A stretch of DNA of 64,000 nucleotides, from contig NC_065556.1 of the NCBI RefSeq assembly GCF_022605725.1, positions 26,209,140 through 26,273,139 of the forward strand, in the 5' to 3' direction. This DNA is from Anthonomus grandis grandis. Its lineage: Eukaryota > Arthropoda > Insecta > Coleoptera > Curculionidae. A model generated the notes under the pieces. That model made no database searches. It was given only the letters and a program-made list of their open reading frames with translations, and was not told the DNA's origin. Shown here piece after piece: positions 21,785-35,100 of this stretch (position 1 is the first letter of the stretch; every line of letters starts with the position of its first letter). The position numbers and the translations under genes were made by a program.

Positions 21785-21838
21785 TTGTTTTAGGCCTGAT
21801 GATGCTCTGAATAGAGCGAAACACGTGTAGCTTTAAGT
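21785..21838 (+). ncRNA. Hammerhead ribozyme in right Penelope terminal repeat
   Basis: The core CTGATGA (21796-21802) is followed by a perfect stem II hairpin (GCTCT-GAAT-AGAGC, 21804-21817) and GAAA (21818-21821). Next come a very short, self-complementary stem III (CACGTG) and UA before the predicted cut after 21829. Stem I can form between TTTTAGGC upstream and GCTTTAAG downstream. All invariant core bases are present. Hammerheads with minimal stem III are known in Penelope-like elements. Activity is inferred. Confidence 0.8.
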
Positions 21839-21949
21839 AAATGTTGTGAGACCGTGACTTTGTGTTTTTCATTGTTTTTCGTCTGTTGTATACGTCGGTC
21901 TCTTTGTGAAAAATGGATGAGATTTTCTTAATTGTTATTGATATAAGCA

Positions 21950-22623
21950 TGTCTTCTTTAATACACTATATCTTATTAAAAGCTTAAAAAGAAAGTAATT
22001 TATTATTAACGCAACAAATTATTTTTGTACATTTAATTAGGTAATATATAAATCAATAGACTTATGCTAAGACCACTAAAGTATTATAAATATAATAAAT
22101 ATTCCCTCTGATAATTTTTAATGAGTTTATGTATATTCCGGGGAAAAATCTCGGGGAAAATCACCACTACATGCAGAAATTTTTATTAAATCAGACACTA
22201 TATAGGCATTTCATTACACATTTCTTCATAAGGTAACTACAAACTCGCATAGATGGCACCATACATTACGTGCCGTATATACACAACCAGTGCCACACAA
22301 AAGTCTCTCAGTATTTTATTGATGTTTTCATCTCGTTTTTACACCGTTGCCAGATGGAGCATACGGAATTCCTTAAACTATGTGATCAGCTGGCTATAGC
22401 AGGAATGAGCATAAGCGTTTTTTTTTTTGAATTTAAGTTTTCCATGCATATCTGGTGACCTTGGAGCGGCTTGATAAGATTAATTTCTACAAAAGCACGG
22501 TATTTATAACTTGACAATAAAGTGGGAATATTTGAAAGCAAGGCCTTTTTTAACAAATAGGCAACAGTGCTAATCCAGGACTTCTTCGGCAAAGGCGTTG
22601 CATTTTGTATTTGGGCATAGGCG
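21950..22623. other. Intergenic region, nothing recognised
   Basis: AT-rich sequence between the Penelope element and the proposed Dscam1 5'UTR exon. Short frames on both strands have no recognisable domain. Confidence 0.4.
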
Positions 22624-22781
22624 TCCGTGTCCCGTCAGTCTGTGTCGGCTCAGTCGATAGTCGCATTCAAGTCGGTTTTCGGTGTCCGATTGTCGCCGTT
22701 TTTTTCGGTAAATAAAGTGTTTTATGTGCATTTTTTAGTGTTTTTCGCAACTGTAATTGGATTATTCGATATTTTCTTAAT
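22624..22781 (+). other. Candidate Dscam1 5'UTR exon / promoter-proximal region
   Basis: A CpG-rich island in AT-rich surroundings with two insect initiator-like TCAGTC motifs (22635 and 22650). It ends at a consensus donor (ATA|GTAAGTG, GT at 22782). It lies 3.2 kb upstream of the coding exon, on the same strand. No transcript evidence is available, so the assignment is inference. Confidence 0.3.
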
Positions 22782-25700
22782 AGTAAGTGTCCGAATGAGG
22801 TTTTTTTAAATTTTAAAATAAAAGGGAAACTGGTCTGGAAGCACCTCCCACGCCGGCCTTTTTGTGTTTCCCTTTCATCCAGCCCTTCCTGTCAATATTT
22901 TCGGGAACTCGTGGCTTGATTAAAAATAATTGAAACGGTTTAAATTTCTATAACCATTTTGGTTTTACGATATTGCAACATTCCCCATATTATTTATTAT
23001 ATGATTATTATTAATAACAAACGATTCCGATTGAAAAATCATAACGTGAAAGCCTGACGATAACATTTGTTACCTTTATTTAAAACGACTCTATATAAGA
23101 ATCAGTTGCTTATAAAATATAGAATGTTCCCAAATACATCTATAATTTATTTATATGCCCTGGACTCCTGTTGAACTGCACATACCAGTAAGAGTTTTAA
23201 TTGCCCAAGGTTTATTATATGACTCATTTTTCAGGAAATCATTAATTTGGCGCCCAACTAGATGTGACGAGGATAATCAAAAATGTATTTTTTATCCTTA
23301 TTCTGAACTTCTGATCCGTCAAATATGAGATCATCATAGATTTTTAAAAATGTTAAGAGTCTTGGACTAAAGGGAAAAGCGTAATTTTTCTTTCATACTA
23401 TAGACGATAAATGTGTAATTTTTTTTGGAGTTTTGGTTGTGAGACTTATATAATATAATATGAAGATAATGTATTTTTTTCTGGGGCTTCTATGACATTT
23501 TCCTTATGACCTGATATGCCTTGAAATGTGAGTTTCATTATACACTATACAGACAATGTGTAGCATTTTATTTAGATTTGCTATGATTTTTGAGGATCTT
23601 AAAAGCAGGATAATAACGTGAACAAGAAGGCCAACATGTCAACTTTTTTACTAATTTCTGCAGGTTTACCTTATTCCATTTTCCTGACTTTAATGTAGAG
23701 TTTATGATTTTTGTTCAACTTAACCACATGTTGGGCGCCAACATTTATCTACTACCAGCAACATGTTTATGAACCTCTAATGGCGAAATTACGATAAAAC
23801 AGTATCAAATGTACAAGTCTCGCTTTAAGGCATCATCAGACCTCAATAAAATATGAACATAACAGTAGATTTCAGTAATTATTATGGTAATTAATAACTC
23901 TATAAGCATTACACCAGCCAAAGTCAACGTTCTCCCATTATTAATCATGAAAATTCTTTTCTAACGCATGCAATGAACGGTTCACGTTAAAACCTATAGT
24001 CATTTCTAATTCATCACGTAATGTTAAGGTCTTTTTCCTTGATCTTTGTCTTATTAGCATATTTTGACCTCGAATGTCTCGCCTAATATATACAAAGAGA
24101 TAATTAATGCATCAGATAATTATATATATATAATGTAAGTTATCTGCTATAATAATCAGCCATTCATATATTGTTATTTGCAAAAGTTCAGGCACAAAAG
24201 CGTCTATTTAAAAGTCATCCCGTGCATGTCCTAGTTCGCTTTTACACCCACGCTATTACACAGGGACAAACAAAATAAACAGAAGTGACGATACATCGGA
24301 TGCAACTTAAAAGTAATGACTTAGGCAAGCTAAAAGAGGTGTTTAGCTTATCATACTTTAATGCTTTAGTTAAATATACAGAAGGTGTTAGCACCATATA
24401 AGGATTTAGCACATAATTAGGGCTCCCTTTTTTGGGAACTTTATTCTAATTACCGCACGTTATATGGGAACCCTGTACATGTTTCTTTTTTTCGATATTT
24501 AGTGCCCAAAAAAAATTTCTAAGAGAGTACTACATCTCGCTTTAACACACTATTTTGACCATCGTCCTTCTCGTCTTTGTTGGACCCATTGTTTTATGAA
24601 TGGAACGATTTTTTAGGGCTTATTTACTACTGAACATCAAATATGTAGGGCCATTAAAAAAATATGCTCTCAAGTAAATAAATTGGCTTTAGAGAAAGAC
24701 ATGCCTGCTTGAAATTGTGCATGCAGGCCCAAAGACGAAACGTCGTATTTCAAATTTTTAGTGTCATTTCGTGGCAAAGATAAAGGGATATTCGGCTTGA
24801 ATTATCTCTGAAAGAAATTTTGGAATTATTTTTTGGAACCCATTAATAAGTCAGGAATGATAAAGTAACGATTTTAAGTCATTCTGCTCAAGATTCATAT
24901 ATCATTTTTAACGTGAATATTGAAAAACTTCCGAGAGATGTTTAGCAATAGAAAATCTATAGGTAATTCTTCACATTTCTTAATATTTCCTATAATATGT
25001 TTACTCATTCTAAATAACATGGTTTGGACCATAAACCAGGCAAAAATCTCGCCCGAGATGAAGGTACGACGGCAGGTGGGTACCGTCTCGGGTACCACCG
25101 AACATCTGCCTTAAACAGAACCAATCAGGGGGTCCATTCCTACCTACCAAGAATCAGCGTTTGCTTTGAAAAGGTTATTGAGTATGGATATTTCACTTTA
25201 ATAATTATTTTGTTATGAAAATTCTGAAAGGATTTAGTTAGTGCCACGTTGGGCGCCAAAACATCCATAAATTTATCAAGTTGGTTATTTTTTAGGCCAA
25301 GTAGGTACAACGTTGCTTTCCCATTGTGTTATACTGTAATCATCCCACTTCAAATGTGCATCCCCTATACCGTTACGGCTCCCTTCGTTACACGCCCTTT
25401 TTGTTGTTTCAAGGGTGCCTTTAAATAATTATTTTTTCTTTTTTATCTGCCGGCTGCAATACAGAGTTTATTGGCTCCCTCTCTCTCTCTCTCTCCTAAA
25501 TTTGCAGGTTTCTATTGAGAAAAACTGGGTTAAAACCCGGAAATGCACATCAGTACATATCGAAGAAAGCGGGGTATAAAGGCCCTTTAGACGAGGCATA
25601 TATGTACAATAGGATTTACAACCCCATTCCGTTAGTCTATTTGCCCACTGACTGTGTTGATTCCAGTTTTATTCCAATTACTCTGAAACTATTTTTTTTT

Positions 25701-25972
25701 GGATTTTCTCTCTAATAACATTAATTCTGATCAAACAAATATATATATATATGTAAATTCCCGGAATTTATTAGGGAAATATAGTAGTCAACACGCGAAC
25801 GACACGACAGACGTGCCTAAGAGCTGACCTAAAAACCATAGGAGTGTTAATTATAGGCCATAACGAGCTCGATTTAGGTGGGTGCGAGTACGATATTCAC
25901 ACTCCGGGAACATCATGTTTTTGCCCCGAAAAAAATTCCAGGGACAGATCTAACGATTTTCTTTTATTTCAG
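22782..25972. other. Upstream intron/intergenic sequence of Dscam1
   Basis: Mostly AT-rich. It contains a hammerhead-like Penelope remnant (23811-23843), three TTGGGCGCC-type motifs (about 23249, 23728, 25248), a CT repeat at 25480-25496 before TTTGCAGG, and GGGGTATAAAGG near 25570. No coding exon is recognised. Confidence 0.4.
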
Positions 25973-26177
25973 ATATCGTAAGTCGGGTATAGTGGCCGCC
26001 ATGCTCTTTGGAGCATTCGTGTTCGTACTGGCGGTGTGCGAGTTCGCTCGTACCGAAGACGACACCGCCGGTCCGGTTTTCCTTAAGGAACCCCCGAACC
26101 GCGTTGACTTTTCGAACACTACCGGGGCAGTGGTCGAGTGTAGTGCTAGTGGGAATCCCCCTCCCGATATAATCTGG
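25973..26177 (+). CDS. Dscam1: Dscam1 exon 2 (start codon, signal peptide, Ig1 first half)
   Basis: The acceptor is CTTTTATTTCAG. ATG at 26001 has a strong context (GCCGCCATG). The 59 codons begin with a hydrophobic signal peptide (MLFGAFVFVLAVCEFA), then GPVFLKEPPNRVDF and Cys47 of Ig1. The exon ends IIW in phase 0 at GTAAGT. The 28 bases before ATG are 5'UTR. Confidence 0.95.
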
Positions 26178-29100
26178 GTAAGTACCTTTATATAAAAATT
26201 TAAAAGTTTGCTAACAATCGCCACATTTAACTGTGTAACTTGATCAATTTTTTCAACCTCTTCTTACAAACCTTTATCGGTAAAAGTGAAGAGTTTAATT
26301 GAAATAATTAATAACTTTAGTGCCTAGGTTGCACAACATCCGAAGGTGAAAAAATGAATAATTTAGTTGTCCAAGCTATAACTCAACATTTTCAACTGCC
26401 TGGAAGAACTAACTGATGCTGGGATCAACTGCCTGGAATCAATAATCAATTATTTAAGTCTGATAAATAAAATCTTGAGATAAAATAATTTCAACTGTCA
26501 ATATAATCCATCACATCAGTACCCAGCTTCTTCAGAATTTGTTTACTGTGATATAATCTAATGCCTTGAATAAAATCAATATTCTCTCATCTACTGTTCA
26601 GAAATTTTTTAATGTAGCATAACGAAATCAACCTTTTCCTAGGTTCGTTCTGATGGTACCGCCGTAGGTGACGTACCGGGACTACGTCAAGTCCTCGCCA
26701 ATGGAAACCTCGTGTTTCCTCCCTTTAGGGCTGAGGATTATCGTCAAGAAGTACACGCTCAAGTCTACACCTGTTTGGCCAAGAATAGCATCGGTTCCAT
26801 CCATTCCAGGGATGTCAACGTTAGGGCCGGTGAGCGAAAACTGTCAAAATTAAATTTATTTAAAATAAAGCAAAAATATTGCCACCTTTAATGAGTGGAC
26901 TTGCTTCAGTGGCGATCGAACCAGTTCGGTGCGATTATCTTGTCTAAAATGTTAAAATATATCGTTGTATGGTTGTTGCAACGTTATTTTTAGAACAAAT
27001 TTATTTAGTTGTGAGTCATTTACTTGAATAAGTCGTTTAAAAAATTATCGGCGATATTTTTGCTTATATTTATTGATGAGTTTTCTTTCAGCTTCTCTCT
27101 GGTTATTCCTCTTCTAAGACGCAGGTTCTAAATTTAAGTTATTGTTGCTTAAATACCTAGGTTCATGTAACATTTATGGAAAACACATGGATTTAATGAT
27201 TGCCTCTTTGTTCTTTCGGTTATTGGCTTCGCGTGTCGAGCCCAATGAAATATGGATGCACTAGACATATTGAGAACTCAATTTTGTTTTAAGAAAGGAA
27301 GCTATTCCTTACATGTTTAGGCTTACATATAAATTCGTTATTCAATTTAATAGTCACGCAATCCTTTTAAATTATTTGGCGTTAGAAATAACTTTTGGTT
27401 CTTGTGGGTTTTAACCACCTTGTTAAAATTATTGGAAACCGTCTTTATTACCAGACCAATCTGAAAAAATCCCTAAAATCTAAAAAAAATTGGCAACATT
27501 CGGCGTTGTCACATCTAATTTAATAAATAATTTTTCACCCACTGGTTGCATAATATGGTTTGATTAGCTGAACACAATTTTTGTGAACAAATATTTCGTA
27601 CCATTCAGGCTCAATTAATACCCACGTTGCCAATGCTCTTATCGAATTATAATATCTGTAAAAGTGTTAAATAAGGCAACGTCGGAGCAGGCAATAACTA
27701 AATGACAAGACTGACACTTGACGGATGTATTTTGTGTGAGTTAGGCCAGTGGTCTTTCTCTATGGTTTTCCAAACTGAATTATTATTAAATTAAATATAT
27801 TTAACTGAAAAGACAGCACTGATCCGTGATAGGCTTTTGTTTTCATAACGTGAGGAACTATCGAAAGTGTACGCCACTGAAATAACAGAATTGACAATTG
27901 ACGTTGACACAATCTTATAGAAACCAATGGCATATGGTTAAGTTTGACAGTTGACATTGACAGATGCCATTATTATATGACAAATGGCGTTTCTTTCTTA
28001 AGTTTTATATAATTTCAGACTTATTTACTCAATAGTGGGTTTGTTCAGTGGCGTGGCGTTAGAGCAACAAACAATAGGAATTTATTCCTGTGTTTTTCTC
28101 TGTCTTACAGATTTCATTTTAAAATAAGTTTTTTTCTCATTTCTTGTGAAAATTGTGTAGTTCTATAACGATAGAGACCCTACGCCACTGATATGACAGT
28201 TAAAGTTGACAAATGACACAATGTTATGACACCCATATGCCAATAATAACAAAACCAATCCGAATTTCGTGAATTCCAATGACAGTTGACAAGTGACATA
28301 TTAAAATGACAAATGACGCTTCTTTCTCAATTTTTATATAAAGTAATTTCAGATTTATTTATTTATTATTGGGTTCGTTCAGTGGCGTAGCGTTAAAGCA
28401 ACCAATAGTAGGAATTCATTCGTGTCGCTTTCTCTGTCTTACAGATTTAGTTTAAGAACTTCAGTTTCTTCATTTAAAGTAAGAATTATTTAAGTCTATA
28501 ACGATCGAAATTCTACGTCACTGAAATGAAATAATTGACAGTTGACAAATGGAAACTGCAATGACAAATGACATTGACAGTTGACATTGACAAATGACAA
28601 TTCTTTCTTAATTTTTATATAAATTAAAAATAAGAATTCATTTATATCGGTTTTTCTGTATTACAGATTTAATTTTGATATTGAATTTACAGTGAAAATT
28701 GTGTAGTTCTATAAACCAAACTGAACGTCGTGAATTCCAATGACAAATTTGACAGTTGATATTGACAAATGACATAATATGACAAATGACGTTTCTCAAT
28801 TTTTATATAATTGCAGACTCATTTATTCATTAATGAATCCGTCCGGTAGCGTGACGTTATGGGAGAATGACAAATAATATGAACTCATTTGTTGCGCTTT
28901 CTCTGTTTTACACATTTAATTTTAGAACTTCCTTTCAACTGAGAATTTTTTATGTCTATAACGATCGAAACTCTACGCCACTGAAATGACAATTGATATT
29001 GACAAATGACACAATGTTATGGCGCCCATATGCCAATAATAACCAAACCAAACTAATAACAAGTTTGACAGTTGACATTGATAAGTGACATATTTATGTG

Positions 29101-32100
29101 ACAAACGACGTTCTTTTCACAATTTCTATATGAAATAATTCTAGACTAATTGACGGATTAGCAAGTTCGTCCAGTGAATTACAGATTTAATTTATGAACT
29201 TAAGTTTCTTTATTTAATATAAGAGTTTTTTAAGCCTATAACTATCAAAACTCTACGCCACTGATATGACAGAATTAACCGTTGCCAAATAGAAACCATA
29301 TGCCATTGGTAACCAATCAAAACTAGACGTCAGGAACTCCACTGACAGTTGACATTGACATATTAAGGTGATAATTTGAAATTGCCTTTTTGTTTATTAG
29401 AAACCCAAAATTTTTAATTCATTAGCCAGTTCGTCTAACAAAAAATAGGAAATTCCTTCTTACAAATTGAATTACGTATTAGAATTGACATTTCCTTTAA
29501 AGTGGAAATTTGGTAACGATTGAAACTCTACGCCACTGAAATGACAAAACTGACAGGTGACAAATGCTAACCCAATTCAAACTAAACGTCGTCAATTTCA
29601 ATGACAAGTTTGACAGTTGACATTGAGTAGTGACACAATATCGTATCGTTGTTTGAGTAATATGCAACGTTGCCAATGAGTAAAATAGTGGTTGGTTTCC
29701 AATAAATTTTAGTGTGGTGCTCTCACAAGAGTTACACTTGTAACGGTCAACTCGTTAATGTATTTATATTTTAATAATATAAATGGGCGTGTGAGTTCAA
29801 AGGGGTTATTTCACATGAATCGATTAGCTCATACTACTACGTGTTACGCATTTAATCGATAAATATACAAACGAGTAAGGTAAACAACATATCAAAAGGG
29901 CGTTTCGCCTATCAGGGCTTCGCAGATGAATGCTTTTGTATACATTGTATATTGGAAGTTATATATAATACACTTCAACAACTTCCTCGTCTAATTCTTA
30001 TATATATTTTCCTTTTCATAGTTGTGTCCCAATTCTACGATATAGACGTGAACAAGCAGTACGTAATCAGGGGCAACGCGGCCATTTTAAAATGCGAAAT
30101 TCCCTCGTTTGTCGCAGACTTCGTTCAAGTAATTTCTTGGCATACGGACCAGAATGAAAATTTCTTTTCAGATGCGCCGGAGGGTAAAAGAACTTTCAAT
30201 AAATCAACGGCTGGATCGATACAAATTTGTTTGGAAGGGAAAGATATCGACATTATTATCGTGTATAATCTTTTCCAGTTGTAATCCAGTACTATGACAT
30301 TGACGTGATAAAGGAGTTTGCTATAAGAGGAAACGCCGCAATCATGAAATGTCAAATTCCATCGTTCGTAGCCGACTTCGTGTCGGTCGTCTCCTGGCAC
30401 ACTGACCAAAATGAGAATTTTTATCCGTCAGCTAACGTAGACGGTAATTTATTTTAAGCGCAAACGCACCACATACACTCTACAAGAGTTTCATCATAAG
30501 GGACACCCTATATTTAAAGAAAACATACATCAAAAACACCCCTGATTTCCTTTACAGTGGTTCAGCAATTCTTCCAAACAGAAGTGAACAACGAGTACGT
30601 AATACGTGGCAACAGCGCGGTCCTTAAATGCTCCATTCCTTCGTTCGTAGCTGATTTCGTAGCTGTGGCTTCCTGGAGCGATAGCGACGGCAACGTCTAC
30701 TCCTTGAACGAAAGCAACTTCGGTACTGGAATGAAAACCATTTAGTTATTATTAGTTCTCCCAAGTTCTTGATAATGGAAAGAAAATTTATTAAGTGGGT
30801 ATTTTCAGTTGTAAACCAGTACTACGAAGCGGAGGTCGTTTCTGAGTACGTCATACGTGGCAACACCGCCGTATTAAAATGTAACATACCCTCGTTCGTC
30901 GCGGATTTCGTTCGGGTCGAAGCCTGGATCGGGGAGAACATCGAATATACTTATGGAAATGATTATGGTAATAAAATGGAGTCTTTACTGTTCCAAAGGA
31001 GGCAGGAGTTTCAGAACGGTCCACTTATGTCATTTTTAAATAGTCTACTACTTTTTAAATTATGTGGCAACAACGATGGCTCTCATTTGTTTTAGGCGCT
31101 GTTGTCAGATATTCACGGGATTACTATGAATTTTTAAACTAGGGCTTTACTGGTCAGAAAGAGTACCGAAATGCTACTGTGAAATTTGGCGATAACACGA
31201 CATCATAAAATGGTCAAAAAATTGGGCAAGGGACAATTGAAAGCCTGAAATAGCACTAGATTAAGATTTGAAATCCGAAAAGTGATTTTAATATGACGAC
31301 CAAGATTTATGAGATTTTCAATTATTAGTTCTGGAGGTTTTTGAAAATGATGAATTTGAGTTGCTGAGCAAATTTTTAGTTAAATGTTTTTTTTTTGAAT
31401 ATAGAGGGTGTTAATTAATTAGGTACAATACATTTGACAGGCTTCGTTTAGAAGATCTGTTAAATAAAAAAAAATTTTCGTGAATATCTTAAAACTCATC
31501 TTGGATAAATTAATCAAGACTATACAGCTTTTTTGTCTCTTGAACTTTTTTTCGTATGTTGCTTAGTTTTCGAGAAAATAAATTGAATGCTCTTAATTTT
31601 ATATTCCTAGACCACACAAAAAACATGAGACTTTTTTTTTAACTAATATTCTATAACTCCATATCTTATTTTAAATAGAGCTTCAACTGCCTTGAAGTAG
31701 TTTTTTATTTCCACTACACAATAGTTTCTTATTTTATCGAGGAAGTTAAACAGTTAATAAGCACTAAAATAAAACATGTAAACCATCAAATTTTGTTAAA
31801 TAAAAGGCTAGAGCTAAAGTGTTCGAAATGCCAGTATAGAATATCTAATTTTCCCAAGTTTGAGTATTAGGATTTTTTTCAATTTTATTTAAAACAGCTT
31901 CTTTAATTTGAACTGTACCTACAGCTAAAGGCTTCTCGATAACAATATATAAATATGATGCAATTTAATTTACTGTTTTTTAAATTCTATTGTTGCTGTT
32001 ACATGATTGTTAGTAGAAAAACTATAAAGGTAAAAATGTCACAAAAATTTATGATCTGGAGATAACCTATTAAGTACGTTAATTTTTTTTTAAAACTAAG

Positions 32101-35100
32101 CAAGATAAGAAGATAGAAGAATTTTTTAATAATTTATTAAAAAAAAATTACAACGTCAGTAACGTCCTTTTTTGCAGTTAAATTTCTGGATATGGGATAT
32201 TTAAGATACTCACGGAAAACCAATTTTTTAATTTAAGCTTGATATCTCGTGAACAAAACCGTTACGGCACATGTTTATTTCAACTTTTGGTCTTAACATT
32301 ACGCAAATAATCGCCAGTCAAATTAATTGTAGATACTTAATTAACACCCTAAATATCTTAATGTAATACCTTATTAATTCTAGATGTTCATTATTAAAAT
32401 TACTATTTTTATTTTGAACTAATTTGTTTAATATAATAATAAGTTCTTATAAGATGCTATAGATGGAATTTTGATATTTAAAATTTGAAGTAAAACATAG
32501 TTTGGAAAAACTTATTTGTTTCTCTTCTAGAGTTTTGATGAATTGTAGTGAAGAAGTGAAGATACAAAATGGTGAATTTATTATTCAAATTCCTGCAAAC
32601 ATTTGAGCATAAAAAGCCTGAAAAGTTATTTTAAAACCTTGCAAAAGCTTGGAATAAAAAAAGAGTCTAAAAGCATGGAACAAATATTACTTTTTGTTAT
32701 AAGAGATATTAGGAATTAAATTTTTAATAAGGGATAACAAGAATTAAAGTAAAAAATTACTTTCTGAAAGGCATAAAAATAACATCCTTAAACCATTGAA
32801 AAGTCTTTCAATGTTCTAAGGTAACATAAAATGCCTGGACAGTAGCCTATGCCAAAAAATCAACTTTTTTTTTTGGCACCTTAAACCATATTTTCCATAT
32901 ATTTTTCAAAAAAGAAAATTGTTGAAAAAGCTAAGAAGATTTACATTGAAAGATCAAAATTTACGTCTAATGCTTGCAAGACAAAAAATCAGTCCAAAAC
33001 CCTGGAAAACATTATTTCTAATTCCTGAAAACATATAAAATGTCTGAAATAAAATAAACAAATCTAATGGGGTTATTACGCTAGTTCTCCGACTAGTAAA
33101 AGTTCGAAAACACTAACCATGAAAATCTAAAATAAGTAATACATGCTTTATGCTCAAAACCTAGTACAATTCCTTCAAGATCTTCCAATCGATATAATAA
33201 GATGTTCAATACTAAATGTTATTTTAATTATTTAGTTATCGAACAATATTTTCCATTTAAATATTGGTAAAATAATTAATACGAATTTTTCAAAACTATA
33301 TGGTTAATAAACTAACCTATATTATTCTATTTTTTTGTAATAGACCTGTTTTCCTATCAGCATGTAATTCTTATAAAAAAAATTGGTCGGAAGACTTACA
33401 TGCTTTTACGAACTTTTTTTAGGTTTTTTTGAAATACTAATTGAAAGTTTTACTATGGGCAACTTACCTGCAATGTCGTAATCTAGTGCTTTTTCAGAAC
33501 GATAGTGGCCAAAAGCTCTATTATCAGAATTCGGTCTTTTATGGCCATAGAAGTTTTTCTTCGCTTTAGCCACTATGACGCTTTTTTGACCAGCCATATA
33601 AATTTGGATGGGCTATATTATGACTATAGTATTAGTTTATTGGTCATAATGGCCAACCCATTTCTTTAATTTTGGCTTTATTGACCAACAAAAATAGTAA
33701 TGGATCATAAGGTGGCCACAATCCTTTAATATATTTTTTAAGGAAATCGACGTAATACTACCAAAAAATAAATAAAAGGACATTTTTATTACAATTAAGG
33801 ACAGTTTTTGGCTAGTATGACTAATTGAGCGAGAGGTCAGGCGGATGTAAAAATTTGCATTTTACTATTAAAATATCATATAAGATTTTTTAAAAACCAT
33901 ATGTATGTCTTGGAGTCTTATCACCTTGTTCATGGATTTTTAGTGGTAAACCAATTCTACAATGCAGAAATCCTGGCGGAGTACGTCATCAGAGGAAACA
34001 CCGCTGTACTCAAATGCTCGATCCCGTCGTTTGTAGCTGATTTTGTATCCGTAGACTCTTGGATTGATGATTCAGGAAAAACGTATATAGTCTCCAATAA
34101 TTATGGTAATTCCGGGTTGATAATTGCGATCTATCCAATCCATCCAGGTGTCCAGACCTTTTTACTATATATTAAAAAAAAAATGAGTTGAATAGTCGGA
34201 AAAGGGAGGGAGCAATAAAATCAATTTTTTCAGTGGTCTCCCAGTTCTATGTGACAGAAGCGGAAAACGAATACGTGATCCGTGGAAATGCCGCACTAAT
34301 GAAATGTAAAATACCATCCTTCATTGCTGACTTCGTAGTGATCGACTCGTGGATTTCCGATGATAGTCAAATTCATAAATACAACGATAACGCTGATTAC
34401 GGTAGGATATATCGAGACGAATAATATCGAGGGAAAGATATGCAGTTTAACAGGATAATCAGACTAAAATAACTTTTTCTAATAATAAACGGAGGTTATT
34501 TCCGCGCTTGTCTATGACAATTTACTGTTTATTTATTAAAAAAGTTCAAAACACAACTTTAATGAAATAGGATAAATCTCTCAACAAAGTCCATCCATTT
34601 ATCCTACCGGGAACTATTTTTGGAATAAAACCGCTTCGAGCGGAAGGTTCCTCGATATTTGTCTTCGTTAATTCGGGATGTAAACAAGCAAATCGAACAA
34701 CAAAGCGGAGGAGTAAAAATAACATTTTTTTGAAAATATTCCTTCGGTTTAAAGCAAAAATTATATGGTATTTATATTTTTAGGGCGAGTCAAGGATCTC
34801 CCATTTATATGAGTAAAAAAATGATCTGTGATTGAGTCATAATATAAGTTACGTTCATTTTCAGTAAAACTTAATATGAAATATCCATTTATATATGTAA
34901 TCAACCATAGCATAAGCGGGACCAGAAACAACTTAATAAACCAGATATAACCGTTCTGGAAATATACAGGATGTCCCAAATTCGAGCATTATGGGATCTC
35001 GGAAACAAGAAAGAAGCGTTATTAATATCATTGTATTTAATTCCATTAAATAATATACATTTATTTCATCAGTTCATATGAATCTGAAATTGGAAAAAAT

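Larger units (their letters stand above)
18913..21926 (-). mobile_element. Penelope-like element with inverted terminal repeats
   Basis: A ~156-160 bp terminal sequence at 18913-19068 recurs inverted at 21728-21887, nearly identical. Between them the minus strand encodes a Penelope-type reverse transcriptase and GIY-YIG endonuclease. An extra 38-bp sequence at 21688-21725 is repeated inverted at 21888-21926, framing the right terminal repeat. Each terminal repeat contains a hammerhead ribozyme core. LTR-like repeats in direct or inverted orientation are known for Penelope elements. Confidence 0.88.

Noticed and set aside
26668..26853. 61-codon plus-strand frame over exon 3
   Set aside because: It is a different phase from the conserved Ig1 sequence, so it is a shadow of exon 3.
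33406..33597. Minus-strand 63-codon lysine-rich frame
   Set aside because: It lies in a patch of repeated TATGGCCA pieces, with no domain and no splice support.
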